A stretch of DNA of 64,000 nucleotides from Fodinicola acaciae (GCF_010993745.1 NZ_WOTN01000004.1:620001-684000), one strand, 5' to 3'. Positions 24,231 to 33,424 are shown, numbered from the stretch's first letter. Program-made: numbers and translations. Notes: generated from the sequence alone by a model not told the origin.

Positions 24231-24245
24231 CGCGTACGGTGCGGA

Positions 24246-26018
24246 TCAGGCGCCGGCGGTGTTCTTCGTCGTGCCGGTCTGACCGGTCGTCGGTGATTGT
24301 GTCCCGCCGGGACCGCCGATGGTGATTCCGCCGTCGGTTGGACTCGTCGACGGACTCGCCTTCGGCTTGTAGCGATAGACCACGACGTTGACTGTCGAGC
24401 CGGATGCGGCCTTGGCACCATCGCCCGGGTCCTGCGACGCGACCGTGTTGTCCAGCGTCTGGTCGGTGGTGTCCTTGTAACTGGAGATGTGGAACTTGAA
24501 GCCTGCGCCGGTGATCTGGCTGCGAGCACTGTCCACCGAGGCACCGACGACGCCGGGCACCTGGACCTGGCCGCCGGACACGGTGATCGTCAGCGTGTCG
24601 CCCTTCTTCATCTTCGTCCCCGGTGCCGGGTCCTGCTTGACGATCGCGCCGGCCGGCTTGGACGAGGAGCTGTCGGTCTGCTGCGTGACGTTGATGCCGA
24701 GCGGATCGGCCCAGGCCTTGGCGTCGGCGAACTTCTTGTCGGTGAAGTCGGGCACGGCCTGCGAAGCCGGACCGCTGCTCACCGTCAACGTGCAACTGGC
24801 ACCCTTGCTCGCCGCGGCACCGGCGGGCGGATCCTGCCCGATCACGTTTCCGGATGCGATCGAGTCGTTCGGCGCGGGCTTTTCCTGGCATTTCTGGAAG
24901 CCGGCGCTCTGCATCTGCTGCTGCGCCGCCGCGACCGGCTGGTTCTGCACGTTCGGAGTCGTGGACTTGGAGTTGTTGAGCAGGAAGGTCGTGGCGAAGG
25001 CGGCGATCGCGAAGACCACGATGATCGCGATCACCACGCCGGTGATGATCAGGCCGCGGCGGCGCCTGTCTTCCTCCTCCGGCTCCACGCGGCGGTGGTG
25101 CTGCTGCTGGAGCGGCGGGGTGTTGATCAGCTGCGTACGCTCGTCGTCGCTCATCACCGGCGTCGCGGACACCGGCCGGCCGGCGGCCGCGCGGAGCAGG
25201 TCGGACCGCATCTCGGCGCCGGACTGATAGCGGTTGGCCGGGTTCTTCGCCATCGCCTTCAGCACGATCGCGTCGACGTCCGGCGTCACGTCCGGGTTGA
25301 GCTGGCTCGGCGGGATCGGGTTCTCGCGTACGTGCTGGTATGCGACCGCGACCGGACTGTCGCCGGTGAACGGCGGATGACCGATCAGCAGCTCGTAGAG
25401 CAGACAGCCGGTGGAGTAAACGTCCGATCGCGCGTCGACCGTCTCGCCGCGGGCCTGCTCCGGCGAGAGATACTGCGCGGTGCCGATCACCGCGGACGTC
25501 TGCGTCATGGTCGACGTGCCGCCGGCGACCGCGCGGGCGATGCCGAAGTCCATCACCTTGACCGAGCCGGTGGTCGTCAGCATCACGTTGGCCGGCTTGA
25601 TGTCGCGGTGCACGATGCCGTTGCGGTGGCTGAAGTCCAGCGCGGAGCACACGTCCGCGGTGATCTCCATGGCGCGCTCGGGCTGCAGCCGGCCCTCGTC
25701 GGCCAGCACTTCCTTGAGCGTGCGGCCCTCGACGTACTCCATGACGATGTACGGCAGCGCGACACCGTCGGCGTTGGTCTCCTCGCCGGTGTCGTAGACC
25801 GCCACGATCGCCGGGTGGTTCAGCGCGGCGGCGTTCTGTGCCTCGCGCCGGAAACGGGTCTGGAAACCCTGGTCACGCGCCAGGTCGGCGCGCAGCACCT
25901 TGACCGCGACATCGCGGCCGAGCCGCAGGTCGGTGCCGCGATGCACCTCGGCCATCCCGCCGTAGCCGAGGATCTCGCCGAGCTGATAGCGACCACCGAG
26001 CAGACGTGCCTCGGTCAT
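24246..26018 (-). CDS. pknB: Serine/threonine protein kinase PknB with PASTA domains
   Basis: A 590-residue receptor kinase. The kinase domain (residues about 8-270) has the glycine loop GYGGMAEVHRG, Lys in VAVKVL, HRDIKPANVM, the VMDFGIAR Mg motif and a Thr-rich activation loop (GGTSTMTQTSAVIGTAQYLS). A membrane helix (GLIITGVVIAIIVVFAIAAF) leads to three extracellular PASTA domains that bind muropeptides. It controls cell-wall synthesis and growth; FHA proteins and PstP of the same operon are its usual partners. ATG at 26018 is used because AGGTGGGG stands upstream; a GTG at 26033 is possible. The usual mycobacterial PknB has four PASTA units. Confidence 0.95.
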   Translation of the reverse strand: MTEARLLGGRYQLGEILGYGGMAEVHRGTDLRLGRDVAVKVLRADLARDQGFQTRFRREAQNAAALNHPAIVAVYDTGEETNADGVALPYIVMEYVEGRTLKEVLADEGRLQPERAMEITADVCSALDFSHRNGIVHRDIKPANVMLTTTGSVKVMDFGIARAVAGGTSTMTQTSAVIGTAQYLSPEQARGETVDARSDVYSTGCLLYELLIGHPPFTGDSPVAVAYQHVRENPIPPSQLNPDVTPDVDAIVLKAMAKNPANRYQSGAEMRSDLLRAAAGRPVSATPVMSDDERTQLINTPPLQQQHHRRVEPEEEDRRRRGLIITGVVIAIIVVFAIAAFATTFLLNNSKSTTPNVQNQPVAAAQQQMQSAGFQKCQEKPAPNDSIASGNVIGQDPPAGAAASKGASCTLTVSSGPASQAVPDFTDKKFADAKAWADPLGINVTQQTDSSSSKPAGAIVKQDPAPGTKMKKGDTLTITVSGGQVQVPGVVGASVDSARSQITGAGFKFHISSYKDTTDQTLDNTVASQDPGDGAKAASGSTVNVVVYRYKPKASPSTSPTDGGITIGGPGGTQSPTTGQTGTTKNTAGA

Positions 26019-26115
26019 GAGACGGCACCCCACCTAACACGCTGACCTGCGCAGGGGCTGCTGTGCCGCCTTGCTGGCACGTACATCTGCTTTCTTCCTG
26101 ACCTCTCTGGCTGCC

Positions 26116-27651
26116 TTAGCTCGTACTCGCCGAAGGCGTCGGCGACGGCGGTGTCGACGCGACGGGGGTGCATGTCACGGTAACGGTCTGGCCCTTGTAC
26201 GCCTGCCGCGGGTTGACGTCCAGGAAGGTGTTGGGCTTCGCGTTCGCCGTGCCGTCCTTGTCCACGCGGGTGGTGTTCAGGCCTTTCGCCTCGATGGCCG
26301 AGCGCGCGTCCGGACACGACATGCCCTGATAGGCGCCGGGGTCCAGGACGATCGGCTGTGGCTGCGGCTTGGTCGTACGGCCGGGGCTGCTCGGCGGCGC
26401 CGACGGTCCACCGGTCTGGCCAGGAGTCTGCGCGCCAGGAGTCTGCGACTGGCCGGCCGCGGTGGACTGGCTCGGCGACGGCGTCGGCGACGGTACGCCG
26501 CTGGTCGCGCCACCCTGCGGCGACTGGTCGAACTCGTTGCTGCCGCCGTCGGCCGGCGTCTTCTGCGCCACCTGCTGCGGCCGGTTGTTCATCGCGATCG
26601 CGTAGCCGGCGCCGACCATCAGCACCAGCGCCACGGCGGCCGCGATGCCGATCGCCAGCACGCTGCCGCGCCGGTGCGAGCGGCTCTGCCGGATCGTCGT
26701 GCCGAGCGCGGCCGCGTTGGCCATCGTCGGCGTGGCTGGCACGATCGTGCCACGGCCTGGCTTGGGGATCCGCGGCGTAGGAGCCTTGCCGGAGGAGGTC
26801 ACCACGCCGGACATCGCGGCGCGTGCGGCGCCGGCCAGTGCCTCCATGTCGGCATAGCGCGAGCCGGGTTCCTTCGCCATCGCGCGGGTGACGAGTGCGC
26901 GCGCGGCCGGTGGGATGTCCGACGGCAGGGCCGGCGGCTTGTCGCGCAGGTGGGCGAGCGCGACCCGCGTCGGGTTCTCGTCGGTGAAGGGCCGGCGGCC
27001 GGACAGGCACAGGTAGGCGACGACGCCGAGCGAGTACTGGTCGCTGGCCGGGGTCGCCTTCTTGCCGGCGGCCTGCTCGGGCGGCAGGTACGCGGCCGTA
27101 CCGAAGACCTGGCCGGAGGAGGTGATGTGGGTCGACTCGACCGTACGCGCGATGCCGAAGTCGGTGACCACGACGGTGTTGGCGCCGGTGGCCGGGTCGT
27201 GTTGGACCATCAGGTTCGCCGGCTTCACGTCGCGGTGCACGACACCGGCGCGGTGCGCGGCGTGCAGCGCCTCGGCGGTCTGCGCGACCAGCTCGAGGGT
27301 GGTGTCGACGGGCAGCTTGCCGACCCTGGCCAGCAGGTCGGACAGCGGCTCGCCGTCGACCAGCTGCATGACCAGGTAGGCCTGGGGTGGCCCGCCTTCC
27401 AGCTGCGTCTCGCCGTAGTCGTAGACCGCGGCGATGCCGGGGTGATGCAGCCGCGCCGTGTTGCGCGCCTCGGCGCGGAACCTGTCCACGAACCCTGGAT
27501 CGCTGGACAGCTGCGCGTGCATGATCTTCAGTGCGACGGACCGGCCGAGCACCTCGTCGTGTCCCCGCCAGACCTCGCCCATGCCGCCGACGGCAATGCG
27601 AGAGTCGAGCCGGTAACGACCGCCCAGTAACGCACCCATGGTCACATTCAT
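26116..27651 (-). CDS. pknA: Serine/threonine protein kinase PknA with one PASTA-like domain
   Basis: A 511-residue receptor kinase. Kinase motifs are AVGGMGEVWRG, VALKIM, HRDVKPANLM, VTDFGIAR and the activation loop ESTHITSSGQVFGTAAYL. After a Pro/Ser/Thr-rich linker and a membrane helix (LAIGIAAAVALVLMVGAGYA) comes an extracellular domain with MSCPDARSAIEAKGL and YKGQTVTVTCTP, which looks like one PASTA domain. Mycobacterial PknA lacks such a domain. The ATG at 27651 overlaps the pbpA stop (ATGA), giving coupled translation; ATG at 27639 is an alternative. Named by position in the operon. Confidence 0.9.
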   Translation of the reverse strand: MNVTMGALLGGRYRLDSRIAVGGMGEVWRGHDEVLGRSVALKIMHAQLSSDPGFVDRFRAEARNTARLHHPGIAAVYDYGETQLEGGPPQAYLVMQLVDGEPLSDLLARVGKLPVDTTLELVAQTAEALHAAHRAGVVHRDVKPANLMVQHDPATGANTVVVTDFGIARTVESTHITSSGQVFGTAAYLPPEQAAGKKATPASDQYSLGVVAYLCLSGRRPFTDENPTRVALAHLRDKPPALPSDIPPAARALVTRAMAKEPGSRYADMEALAGAARAAMSGVVTSSGKAPTPRIPKPGRGTIVPATPTMANAAALGTTIRQSRSHRRGSVLAIGIAAAVALVLMVGAGYAIAMNNRPQQVAQKTPADGGSNEFDQSPQGGATSGVPSPTPSPSQSTAAGQSQTPGAQTPGQTGGPSAPPSSPGRTTKPQPQPIVLDPGAYQGMSCPDARSAIEAKGLNTTRVDKDGTANAKPNTFLDVNPRQAYKGQTVTVTCTPVASTPPSPTPSASTS

Positions 27652-29105
27652 TGCTGCTTCGCCACCTCTACCGCGGCCTGCAGAACCTTTCCAGCCATCC
27701 CACTTGGGATCGAGCTCGAGCCACCGGCGTGATCCAGCACGACGGCGACGGCAGCGACCGGCTTGCCCTTGTCGATCGCATACCCGATGAACCAGGTCGT
27801 GTCCTCACCACCGTCACCGTTCTGAGCGGTGCCGGTCTTGCCCCCCACCGTGACGTCGGAGATCGCGGCGTCCTTACCCGTGCCGTGCGGTCCGACGACC
27901 GACTGCATCATCTGTTGAAGCGAGCCGGCGATCTGTGGGGTGATCGGCTGGCCGTACTGCTCCGGTGAGGTCTTGCCCAGCGACGACAGGTCCGGCCCCA
28001 GCACGTCGCTGACGAGGTACGGCTTCATCTCGATGCCGCCGTTGGCCACCGCGCCAGCGATCATCGCACCCTGAAGCGGGCTCATCCGGACATCTCGCTG
28101 ACCGATCGCGGACTGCGCGAGGGAGGGCTTGTCGGGAATGTCGCCGAGCTTGCTCGTCGCTGCATGGACAGAATCATTGGAGATATCGGCGCCAAAGCCA
28201 AACTGGTTGGCCTGATTGCGAATTTTGTCCGTTCCCAATGCCACCGCAAGTTGCGCATACGCGGTGTTACAGGACACTCGCAGTGCGTCGAGGAGTGTCG
28301 TGGTCTTGCCGTCGCCGGCGCAGGAACTGCCGTGGTCGTTCTTGATCGGCGTCGTCGTGCCCGGCGCGGTGTACGTCGTGCCGGACGGGATGGAGCTCTG
28401 CGGGTTGTAGCCGTTGGCCAACGCGACCGCCGAGTCGACGACCTTGAAGGTCGAGCCGGGCGGGTAGGTCTCGTTGGTCGCCTTGTTGCGGATCGGGTTG
28501 TTCGGATCCTTGATCAGCTTGTTGTACGCCGCGACATAGGCGTCGTAGTTGTGCGTGGCCAGCTGGTTGGGGTCGTAGGACGGACCGGAGACCATGCCGA
28601 GGATCGCGCCGCTGGTCGGGTCGAGCGCGACGATCGCGCCTTTCTGGTTGCCGAGCGCGTTGTAGGCGGCCTGCTGCACCTTCTGCCGTACGGTCGTCTG
28701 CACCGTGCCACCCTGCGCCTGCCGGCCGGTGACCAGGTCGGACAGCCGGCGGACGAACAGCTTGTCGGAGTCGCCGGTGAGGAACTGGTTCTGGTAGGCC
28801 TCCAGCCCGTACGGGTCGCCGGTCACCGGGAAATAGCCGGTGACCGCGGAGTAGAGGTTGCCGGCCGGGTATTTGCGCAGGTATTTCAGCTGGCCGGTGG
28901 TCGCCTGCGTGTCCGCGATGATCTGCCGGTCGCCGTTGAGGATCTGGCCGCGTTTGCGGTCGAAGTCCTGGATCTGCGTACGCCGGTTGAGCGGGTTGTT
29001 GCGGTATTCGCCGCCCTTGACGACCTGGACCCAGTTGAGGTTGAGGAACAGCAGGGTGAACAGCACCATCACGGCGACCGCCACCCGGCGCAGCGGAGCG
29101 TTCAC
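27648..29105 (-). CDS. pbpA: Class B penicillin-binding protein PbpA
   Basis: A 485-residue transpeptidase with an N-terminal membrane anchor (VAVAVMVLFTLLFLNLNWVQ) and a dimerisation region. Its three catalytic motifs are STFK in PPGSTFKVV (nucleophile Ser), SCN in RVSCNTAYA, and KTG in VGGKTGTAQ. It cross-links peptidoglycan together with the glycosyltransferase RodA, whose stop overlaps this start (GTGA). The GTG at 29105 is chosen for that overlap and for the family start; the frame is open further upstream inside rodA but without similarity. Confidence 0.95.
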   Translation of the reverse strand: MNAPLRRVAVAVMVLFTLLFLNLNWVQVVKGGEYRNNPLNRRTQIQDFDRKRGQILNGDRQIIADTQATTGQLKYLRKYPAGNLYSAVTGYFPVTGDPYGLEAYQNQFLTGDSDKLFVRRLSDLVTGRQAQGGTVQTTVRQKVQQAAYNALGNQKGAIVALDPTSGAILGMVSGPSYDPNQLATHNYDAYVAAYNKLIKDPNNPIRNKATNETYPPGSTFKVVDSAVALANGYNPQSSIPSGTTYTAPGTTTPIKNDHGSSCAGDGKTTTLLDALRVSCNTAYAQLAVALGTDKIRNQANQFGFGADISNDSVHAATSKLGDIPDKPSLAQSAIGQRDVRMSPLQGAMIAGAVANGGIEMKPYLVSDVLGPDLSSLGKTSPEQYGQPITPQIAGSLQQMMQSVVGPHGTGKDAAISDVTVGGKTGTAQNGDGGEDTTWFIGYAIDKGKPVAAVAVVLDHAGGSSSIPSGMAGKVLQAAVEVAKQQ

Positions 29106-30544
29106 AGCCGCACCACCTCGGTCTGCGCACTCTGCAGCTGGGTCGCCGGCGCGGCCGGCACGACCGGACGCCGGCCGGCGTCGGAGATCCGCAGCAGGAT
29201 GGCCACGAGGATCCAGCTTGCCAGCAGCGACGAACCGCCGTATGACAGCCACGGGGTGGTGATGCCGGTGAGCGGGATCAGGCCGGAGACGCCGCCGACG
29301 ATGACGAAGACCTGCAGGCCGATCGAGAAGGCCATGCCGCCGGCCAGCAGCTTGCCGAACGAGTCGCGTACGTCCAGCGCCGACCGCAGGCCGCGCAGGC
29401 TGATCAGCAGATAGAGCATCAGCACGCCGGTCATGCCGAACAGGCCGATCTCCTCGCCGATCGACGTGGTGATGAAGTCGCTGGCGGCCACCGGCACGAT
29501 CGTCGGATGGCCGGCGCCGGGGCCGGTGCCGAAGATGCCGCCGGTGCCGAAGCCGAGCAAGGACTGGACGAGCTGCAGGCCCTTGTCGGTGGGGTCGGCG
29601 AACGGATGCAGCCAGATGTCCACGCGCAGCTGTACGCGGCTGACCAGGGCCCAGGCCAGCACCGAGCCGCCGAGAAACAGCAGCAGGCCGATCAGCAGCC
29701 AACTGGTCCGTTCGGTGGCGATGTAGAGCATCGCGATGAAGATGCCGAAGTACATCAGCGAGGTGCCGAGGTCGCGTTCGAACATCAGCACCAGCAGCGA
29801 GACGGCCCAGGCGGTCACCACCGGTCCGAGGTCGCGGCCGCGCGGCAGGTCGATGCCGACGAACCGCTTGCTGGCCAGCGACAGCACGTCGCGCTTGCTG
29901 ACCAGATACGACGCGAAGAAGACCATCAGCGCCAGCTTGCCGAACTCACCTGGCTGGATGCCGCCGAGGCCGGGTAACACGATCCAGATCTTGGCGCCGT
30001 TGTTGCCGGGGTCGCTGATGCTGCCTGGCAGCAGTGCCGGCGCGATCACCAGCACCAGACCGACGATCCCCAGCGTGTACGAGTAGCGGGACAGGATCCG
30101 GTGGTCGCGGATCAGCAGCATCACCACGCAGAAGGCGGCGATCGCCACGATCGTCCAGATCACCTGCCTGGTGCCATTGCCGCCGTACATCGCCGGCTTG
30201 GAGGCCTGCGCCTTCACCGACTCCATGCCGAGCCGGTTGATGAACAGCACGCCGATGCCGTTGAGCAGCGCTACGCACGGCAGGATGACCGGATCCGCGT
30301 ACGAGGCGAAGAACCGGACGACCATGTGCGCGATCACGAACAAAACGGTCAGTGCGACCGGGATGTAGAGGCTGGAGCTGTCCACCTTGCTCTGCAGCGC
30401 GGCCTGGATGGCGGCCGACAGCGCGACCAGGATGACCGCCACGACGAGAAGCAGCACCAGCTCCGCGTTGCGGCGGGTCGGCGGCCGGCGCGCGGCTCGG
30501 CTCGGCTGGCTGGCTGCTGCCTGTGCGGCGGTCGGCGAGGTCAT
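29102..30544 (-). CDS. rodA: RodA/FtsW/SpoVE family glycosyltransferase
   Basis: A 480-residue membrane protein with about 12 helices, the SEDS peptidoglycan polymerase. Family signatures are GAKIWIVLPGLGGIQPGEFG, RDLGTSLMYFGIF, GHPTIVPVAASDFITTSIGE and TGITTPWLSYGGSSLLASWI. It makes glycan strands from lipid II with PbpA. Its ATG at 30544 overlaps the pstP stop (ATGA). A longer upstream frame exists but runs through pstP. Confidence 0.95.
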   Translation of the reverse strand: MTSPTAAQAAASQPSRAARRPPTRRNAELVLLLVVAVILVALSAAIQAALQSKVDSSSLYIPVALTVLFVIAHMVVRFFASYADPVILPCVALLNGIGVLFINRLGMESVKAQASKPAMYGGNGTRQVIWTIVAIAAFCVVMLLIRDHRILSRYSYTLGIVGLVLVIAPALLPGSISDPGNNGAKIWIVLPGLGGIQPGEFGKLALMVFFASYLVSKRDVLSLASKRFVGIDLPRGRDLGPVVTAWAVSLLVLMFERDLGTSLMYFGIFIAMLYIATERTSWLLIGLLLFLGGSVLAWALVSRVQLRVDIWLHPFADPTDKGLQLVQSLLGFGTGGIFGTGPGAGHPTIVPVAASDFITTSIGEEIGLFGMTGVLMLYLLISLRGLRSALDVRDSFGKLLAGGMAFSIGLQVFVIVGGVSGLIPLTGITTPWLSYGGSSLLASWILVAILLRISDAGRRPVVPAAPATQLQSAQTEVVRL

Positions 30545-31854
30545 CGTGGTCGGCAGGTCGAGTCGGCGGAGTTGCTCGGGCTGGCTGACGGGGTCGGCGA
30601 CGGGTTGGGGGATGGCTTGGGGGACGCACTGCCAGCGGGCCGGCTCGGCTCCGGCACCGGACACAGCGGCTTGAGGTTGTTGCGCAGCCGGTCCAGGATC
30701 GCCTGCGCGTCGCTCTCGTTCTGCGCGGTGATGCCTTCCTGCACCTGGCGGGCCGGCACCGGCAGCAGGTCGGACACCTTCAGGTCGCTGCGGCTGGCCT
30801 CCCTGGCCAGGCTGATGCCGGCGACCGAGCCGCGTACGCCGCGGAAGATCGCGACGTGGCCGTCCGAGGCGGCGCCGACGTAGTACTGCGCCTGCGTGTA
30901 CGTCCAGCCGCCGTAGCCGATGGCGACGACCACGATCAGCGCGGCCAGGATGAGCAGGGTCGTACGGATCCGGTGCCGCGGCGGCGCCGGCTCGTCGAAG
31001 TCCTCCGGCTCCTCCTCGACGTCGGTTTTCGGCCGGGCCAGCGCGGCGCGGCCGGCGGCGGAGTCGGGACTGGCGCCGGACTTGCGGCCGCGGTCGCGTG
31101 CCGCGGCGCCACCGACCACCGGGGCGTCGTCGCCGGTCTCCTTCTCCATGATGTCCGCGACGATCACGGTGACGTTGTCCGGAGCGCCGGCACGCAGGGC
31201 GAGCGCCACCAGGCGCTCGGCGACCAGCGCGGGCGTGTCCAGCGCCATCGTCTCGCTGATGGTGTCCTCGCTGACGACGACGGTGAGGCCGTCGCTGCAC
31301 AGCAGATAGCGGTCGCCGGGCACCGCCTCGCGCACCGAGAAGTCCGGGTCGACGTCGCGGCCGTCCAGCGCGCGGGTCAGCAGCGACCGCTGCGGGTGGC
31401 TGCCGGCCTCCTCCGCGGTGATCCGGCCCTCGTCGACCAGCATCTGCACGTACGTGTCGTCGCGGGTGATCTGGTTGAGCTCACCCTCGCGGAAGACGTA
31501 CGCGCGCGAGTCACCGACGTGCACCAGCGCGAGCCGGTTGCCGGAGAACAGCATCGCGGTGAGCGTCGTCCCCATGCCCTCCAGCGCCGAGTTGTCCTCG
31601 ACCGCGTGGCGGAGCTGCTCGTTGGCCTCGGCGACAGCGCCTTTCAGCGCGTCGACCAGGTCGGAGCCGGGTGCGTCCTCGTCCAGCGGCGCCAGCGCGG
31701 CTACGACGATGTTGCTGGCCACCTCGCCGGCGACCATGCCACCCATGCCGTCCGCCACCGCGAGCAGCCGGGGGCCGGCGTAGACCGAGTCCTCGTTGCC
31801 TTCGCGGATCAGCCCGCGGTCGGACTTGGCGGCGTAGCGCAGGGTCAGACTCAT
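30541..31854 (-). CDS. pstP: PP2C-type protein phosphatase PstP
   Basis: A 437-residue PP2C phosphatase that removes phosphate from PknA/PknB targets. Metal-binding and family motifs are RGLIREGNEDSVY, LAVADGMGGMVAGEVAS, VHVGDSRAYVF, YLLCSDGLTVVV and GAPDNVTVIVAD. A membrane helix (TTLLILAALIVVVAIGYGGW) near residue 310 leads to a short extracellular part with a Pro/Ser-rich end. No good ribosome binding site precedes the ATG; the start overlaps the stop of a 23-codon gene (ATGA), so it should be translated by coupling. Confidence 0.95.
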   Translation of the reverse strand: MSLTLRYAAKSDRGLIREGNEDSVYAGPRLLAVADGMGGMVAGEVASNIVVAALAPLDEDAPGSDLVDALKGAVAEANEQLRHAVEDNSALEGMGTTLTAMLFSGNRLALVHVGDSRAYVFREGELNQITRDDTYVQMLVDEGRITAEEAGSHPQRSLLTRALDGRDVDPDFSVREAVPGDRYLLCSDGLTVVVSEDTISETMALDTPALVAERLVALALRAGAPDNVTVIVADIMEKETGDDAPVVGGAAARDRGRKSGASPDSAAGRAALARPKTDVEEEPEDFDEPAPPRHRIRTTLLILAALIVVVAIGYGGWTYTQAQYYVGAASDGHVAIFRGVRGSVAGISLAREASRSDLKVSDLLPVPARQVQEGITAQNESDAQAILDRLRNNLKPLCPVPEPSRPAGSASPKPSPNPSPTPSASPSNSADSTCRPR

Positions 31855-31922
31855 GAGGCCGAGCCAGTCATCGTCGTCTGGTCGGTCTCAAGGCTGCGCT
31901 GCCTTTGGGAAGTCTGAGTCAT
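31851..31922 (-). CDS. 23-codon gene tiled between fhaB and pstP
   Basis: ATG at 31922 overlaps the fhaB stop and the TGA at 31851-31853 overlaps the pstP start, both in the ATGA form. The product is polar and Thr-rich (begins MTQTSQRQRSLETDQ). The 64 bp between fhaB and pstP are thus fully translated if ribosomes reinitiate at each overlap. It could be a coupling device with an unimportant product. It could also be a small kinase substrate: an acidic-Thr-Thr stretch like the one here is what FHA partners recognise after phosphorylation. No homologue recognised. Confidence 0.45.
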   Translation of the reverse strand: MTQTSQRQRSLETDQTTMTGSAS

Positions 31923-32392
31923 GACCTCAACTCGAGCGATGTGCGGCCGATGCGTACGACCGCACCTAGGGGGACTGGGGTCGGACCGGTGACCTTGGCG
32001 CGGTCGAGGTACGTCCCGTTGGTCGAGCCGACATCCTCCACCAACCACTGCCCGGCCCGGGGGATCAGCCTGGCGTGCCGGGTGGAGGCGTAGTCATCGG
32101 TCAACACCAGCGTTGAGTCGTCGGCGCGACCGATGGTGATGGGTGTGTCTCCTAGCGTGATGCGGGTGCCGGCGAGTGCGCCTTCGGTGACCACCAGCGT
32201 ACGTGCCGCCTTGCCGCGCCGGACTTTCGCGGGTCGCGTCGGCGCCGGCGGCAGCCCGCGCGGGCTGGCCACCAGCCGGCTCTGCCTGGTGCCGAACAGG
32301 TCACGCCGTACGACGCCGATCACCGCGAACACGAAAATCCACAGCAGTGCGAGAAACCCGAAGCGGGCGACGGCGAGTACGACCTCTGGCAT
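31919..32392 (-). CDS. fhaB: FHA-domain membrane protein FhaB (FipA)
   Basis: A 157-residue protein with an N-terminal membrane helix (FGFLALLWIFVFAVIGVV) and a C-terminal FHA domain that binds phosphothreonine: TIGRADDSTLVLTDDYASTR, HARL and EDVGSTNGTYLD hold the conserved Gly-Arg, Ser, His and Asn contacts. In mycobacteria FhaB links PknA signalling to FtsZ/FtsQ at the septum. It starts 14 bp after the fhaA stop. Confidence 0.93.
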   Translation of the reverse strand: MPEVVLAVARFGFLALLWIFVFAVIGVVRRDLFGTRQSRLVASPRGLPPAPTRPAKVRRGKAARTLVVTEGALAGTRITLGDTPITIGRADDSTLVLTDDYASTRHARLIPRAGQWLVEDVGSTNGTYLDRAKVTGPTPVPLGAVVRIGRTSLELRS

Positions 32393-32406
32393 GACCGCGA
32401 TTGTCC

Positions 32407-33240
32407 CTAGGAGTCCAGACGCAACGTCAGGGTGGTCGTGCCCACCTGGATGACGTCACCGGGCTGCAGTGCCACCGCGTTGATCCGCGAGCCGTTCACC
32501 GCGGTGCCGTTCGTCGAGCCCAGGTCGGTGATGACCACCCGCGATCCGTCGAAGTCGAGCCGCGCGTGCTGCCGCGAGATGCCGACGTCGGCGATCCGCA
32601 CCTGGGCCGCCTCACCGCGGCCGAGCACGGTTGAGCCGATGGACAACGAATACTGCCGGCCGTCGGTGGCCACCAGCCGCGCCGTGGCCCCCACCGGCTG
32701 GCCGTAGCCGTAGTCGTTCTGCGGTGGCGCCGGGCTGTACGGCTGCGCCGGCCCCCCGGACGACTGCGCCAGCGAGGCCGGCGGCACCGGCCCGGTCGGC
32801 GCGTACGGCGGCGGACCGCCATAGCCTCCGCCGTACTGCTGCTGTGGCGGCGGCTCCGGCTCGACACTGCCGGTGTAGACCTCGCTCACCACCCGGAACA
32901 TGCCGGTGTCCAGCCCGTCGCCACGCTCGATCTCGACGATCACGTCGCCGTAGACCGTCCACCCCTGCTCGCCGATGAACTCGGCCTGCGCCTGCGCCAG
33001 CTCCTGCGCCAGTGCGGCCGCGTACTGCTCCAGCCGGTCATGGTCCGACGCGGAAAGGTCGATGATGTAGCGGTTCGGCACCAGGGTCCGGCCACCGCCG
33101 AGGATCGACCGGTGCGCGTCAGCCTCCCGCTGCATCGCGCTGGCGATCTCGACCGGGTGCACGACACCCTTGAAGACCTTGGCGAAAGCCCCCTCCACCA
33201 AGCCCTCGAGCCGCTTCTCGAAGCGCTGCAGCACCCCCAC
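32407..33240 (-). CDS. fhaA: FHA-domain protein FhaA
   Basis: A 277-residue cytoplasmic protein. Residues 1-125 are the DUF3662 domain (MGVLQRFEKRLEGLVEGAFA and on), followed by a Pro/Gln/Gly/Tyr-rich linker and a C-terminal FHA domain (STVLGRGEAAQVRIADVGIS, RQHARL, DLGSTNGTAVNG). In mycobacteria FhaA binds the phosphorylated pseudokinase MviN and restrains peptidoglycan synthesis. It is the first gene of the seven-gene operon and faces the tRNA-Leu 98 bp away; the operon promoter should be in that gap. Confidence 0.93.
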   Translation of the reverse strand: MGVLQRFEKRLEGLVEGAFAKVFKGVVHPVEIASAMQREADAHRSILGGGRTLVPNRYIIDLSASDHDRLEQYAAALAQELAQAQAEFIGEQGWTVYGDVIVEIERGDGLDTGMFRVVSEVYTGSVEPEPPPQQQYGGGYGGPPPYAPTGPVPPASLAQSSGGPAQPYSPAPPQNDYGYGQPVGATARLVATDGRQYSLSIGSTVLGRGEAAQVRIADVGISRQHARLDFDGSRVVITDLGSTNGTAVNGSRINAVALQPGDVIQVGTTTLTLRLDS

Positions 33241-33338
33241 GTTCGCCCTCCCGATTATTGACCAGGAGTGATGGTATCTGGACCGGACACCGCCGTCAGG
33301 CCCGCACTGACCTCCGTGCTACCGTTGTGCAGCACCGA

Positions 33339-33424
33339 GGGCAAGTGGCGGAATGGCAGACGCGCACGGTTCAGGTCCGTGTGTCCGAAAGGACGTGGGG
33401 GTTCAACTCCCCCCTTGCCCACCA
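33339..33424 (+). tRNA. tRNA-Leu (anticodon CAG)
   Basis: 86 nt including encoded CCA. The acceptor stem GGGCAAG pairs with CTTGCCC (discriminator A, then CCA). The anticodon stem is CACGG/CCGTG with loop TTCAGGT, anticodon at 33372-33374. A long variable arm (TGTCCGAAAGGACG) marks a class II tRNA, and the T-arm is GGGGG-TTCAACT-CCCCC. A short hairpin (33419-33441) overlapping the 3' end may help termination. A leucine tRNA at this point beside fhaA is also found in mycobacteria. Confidence 0.95.
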
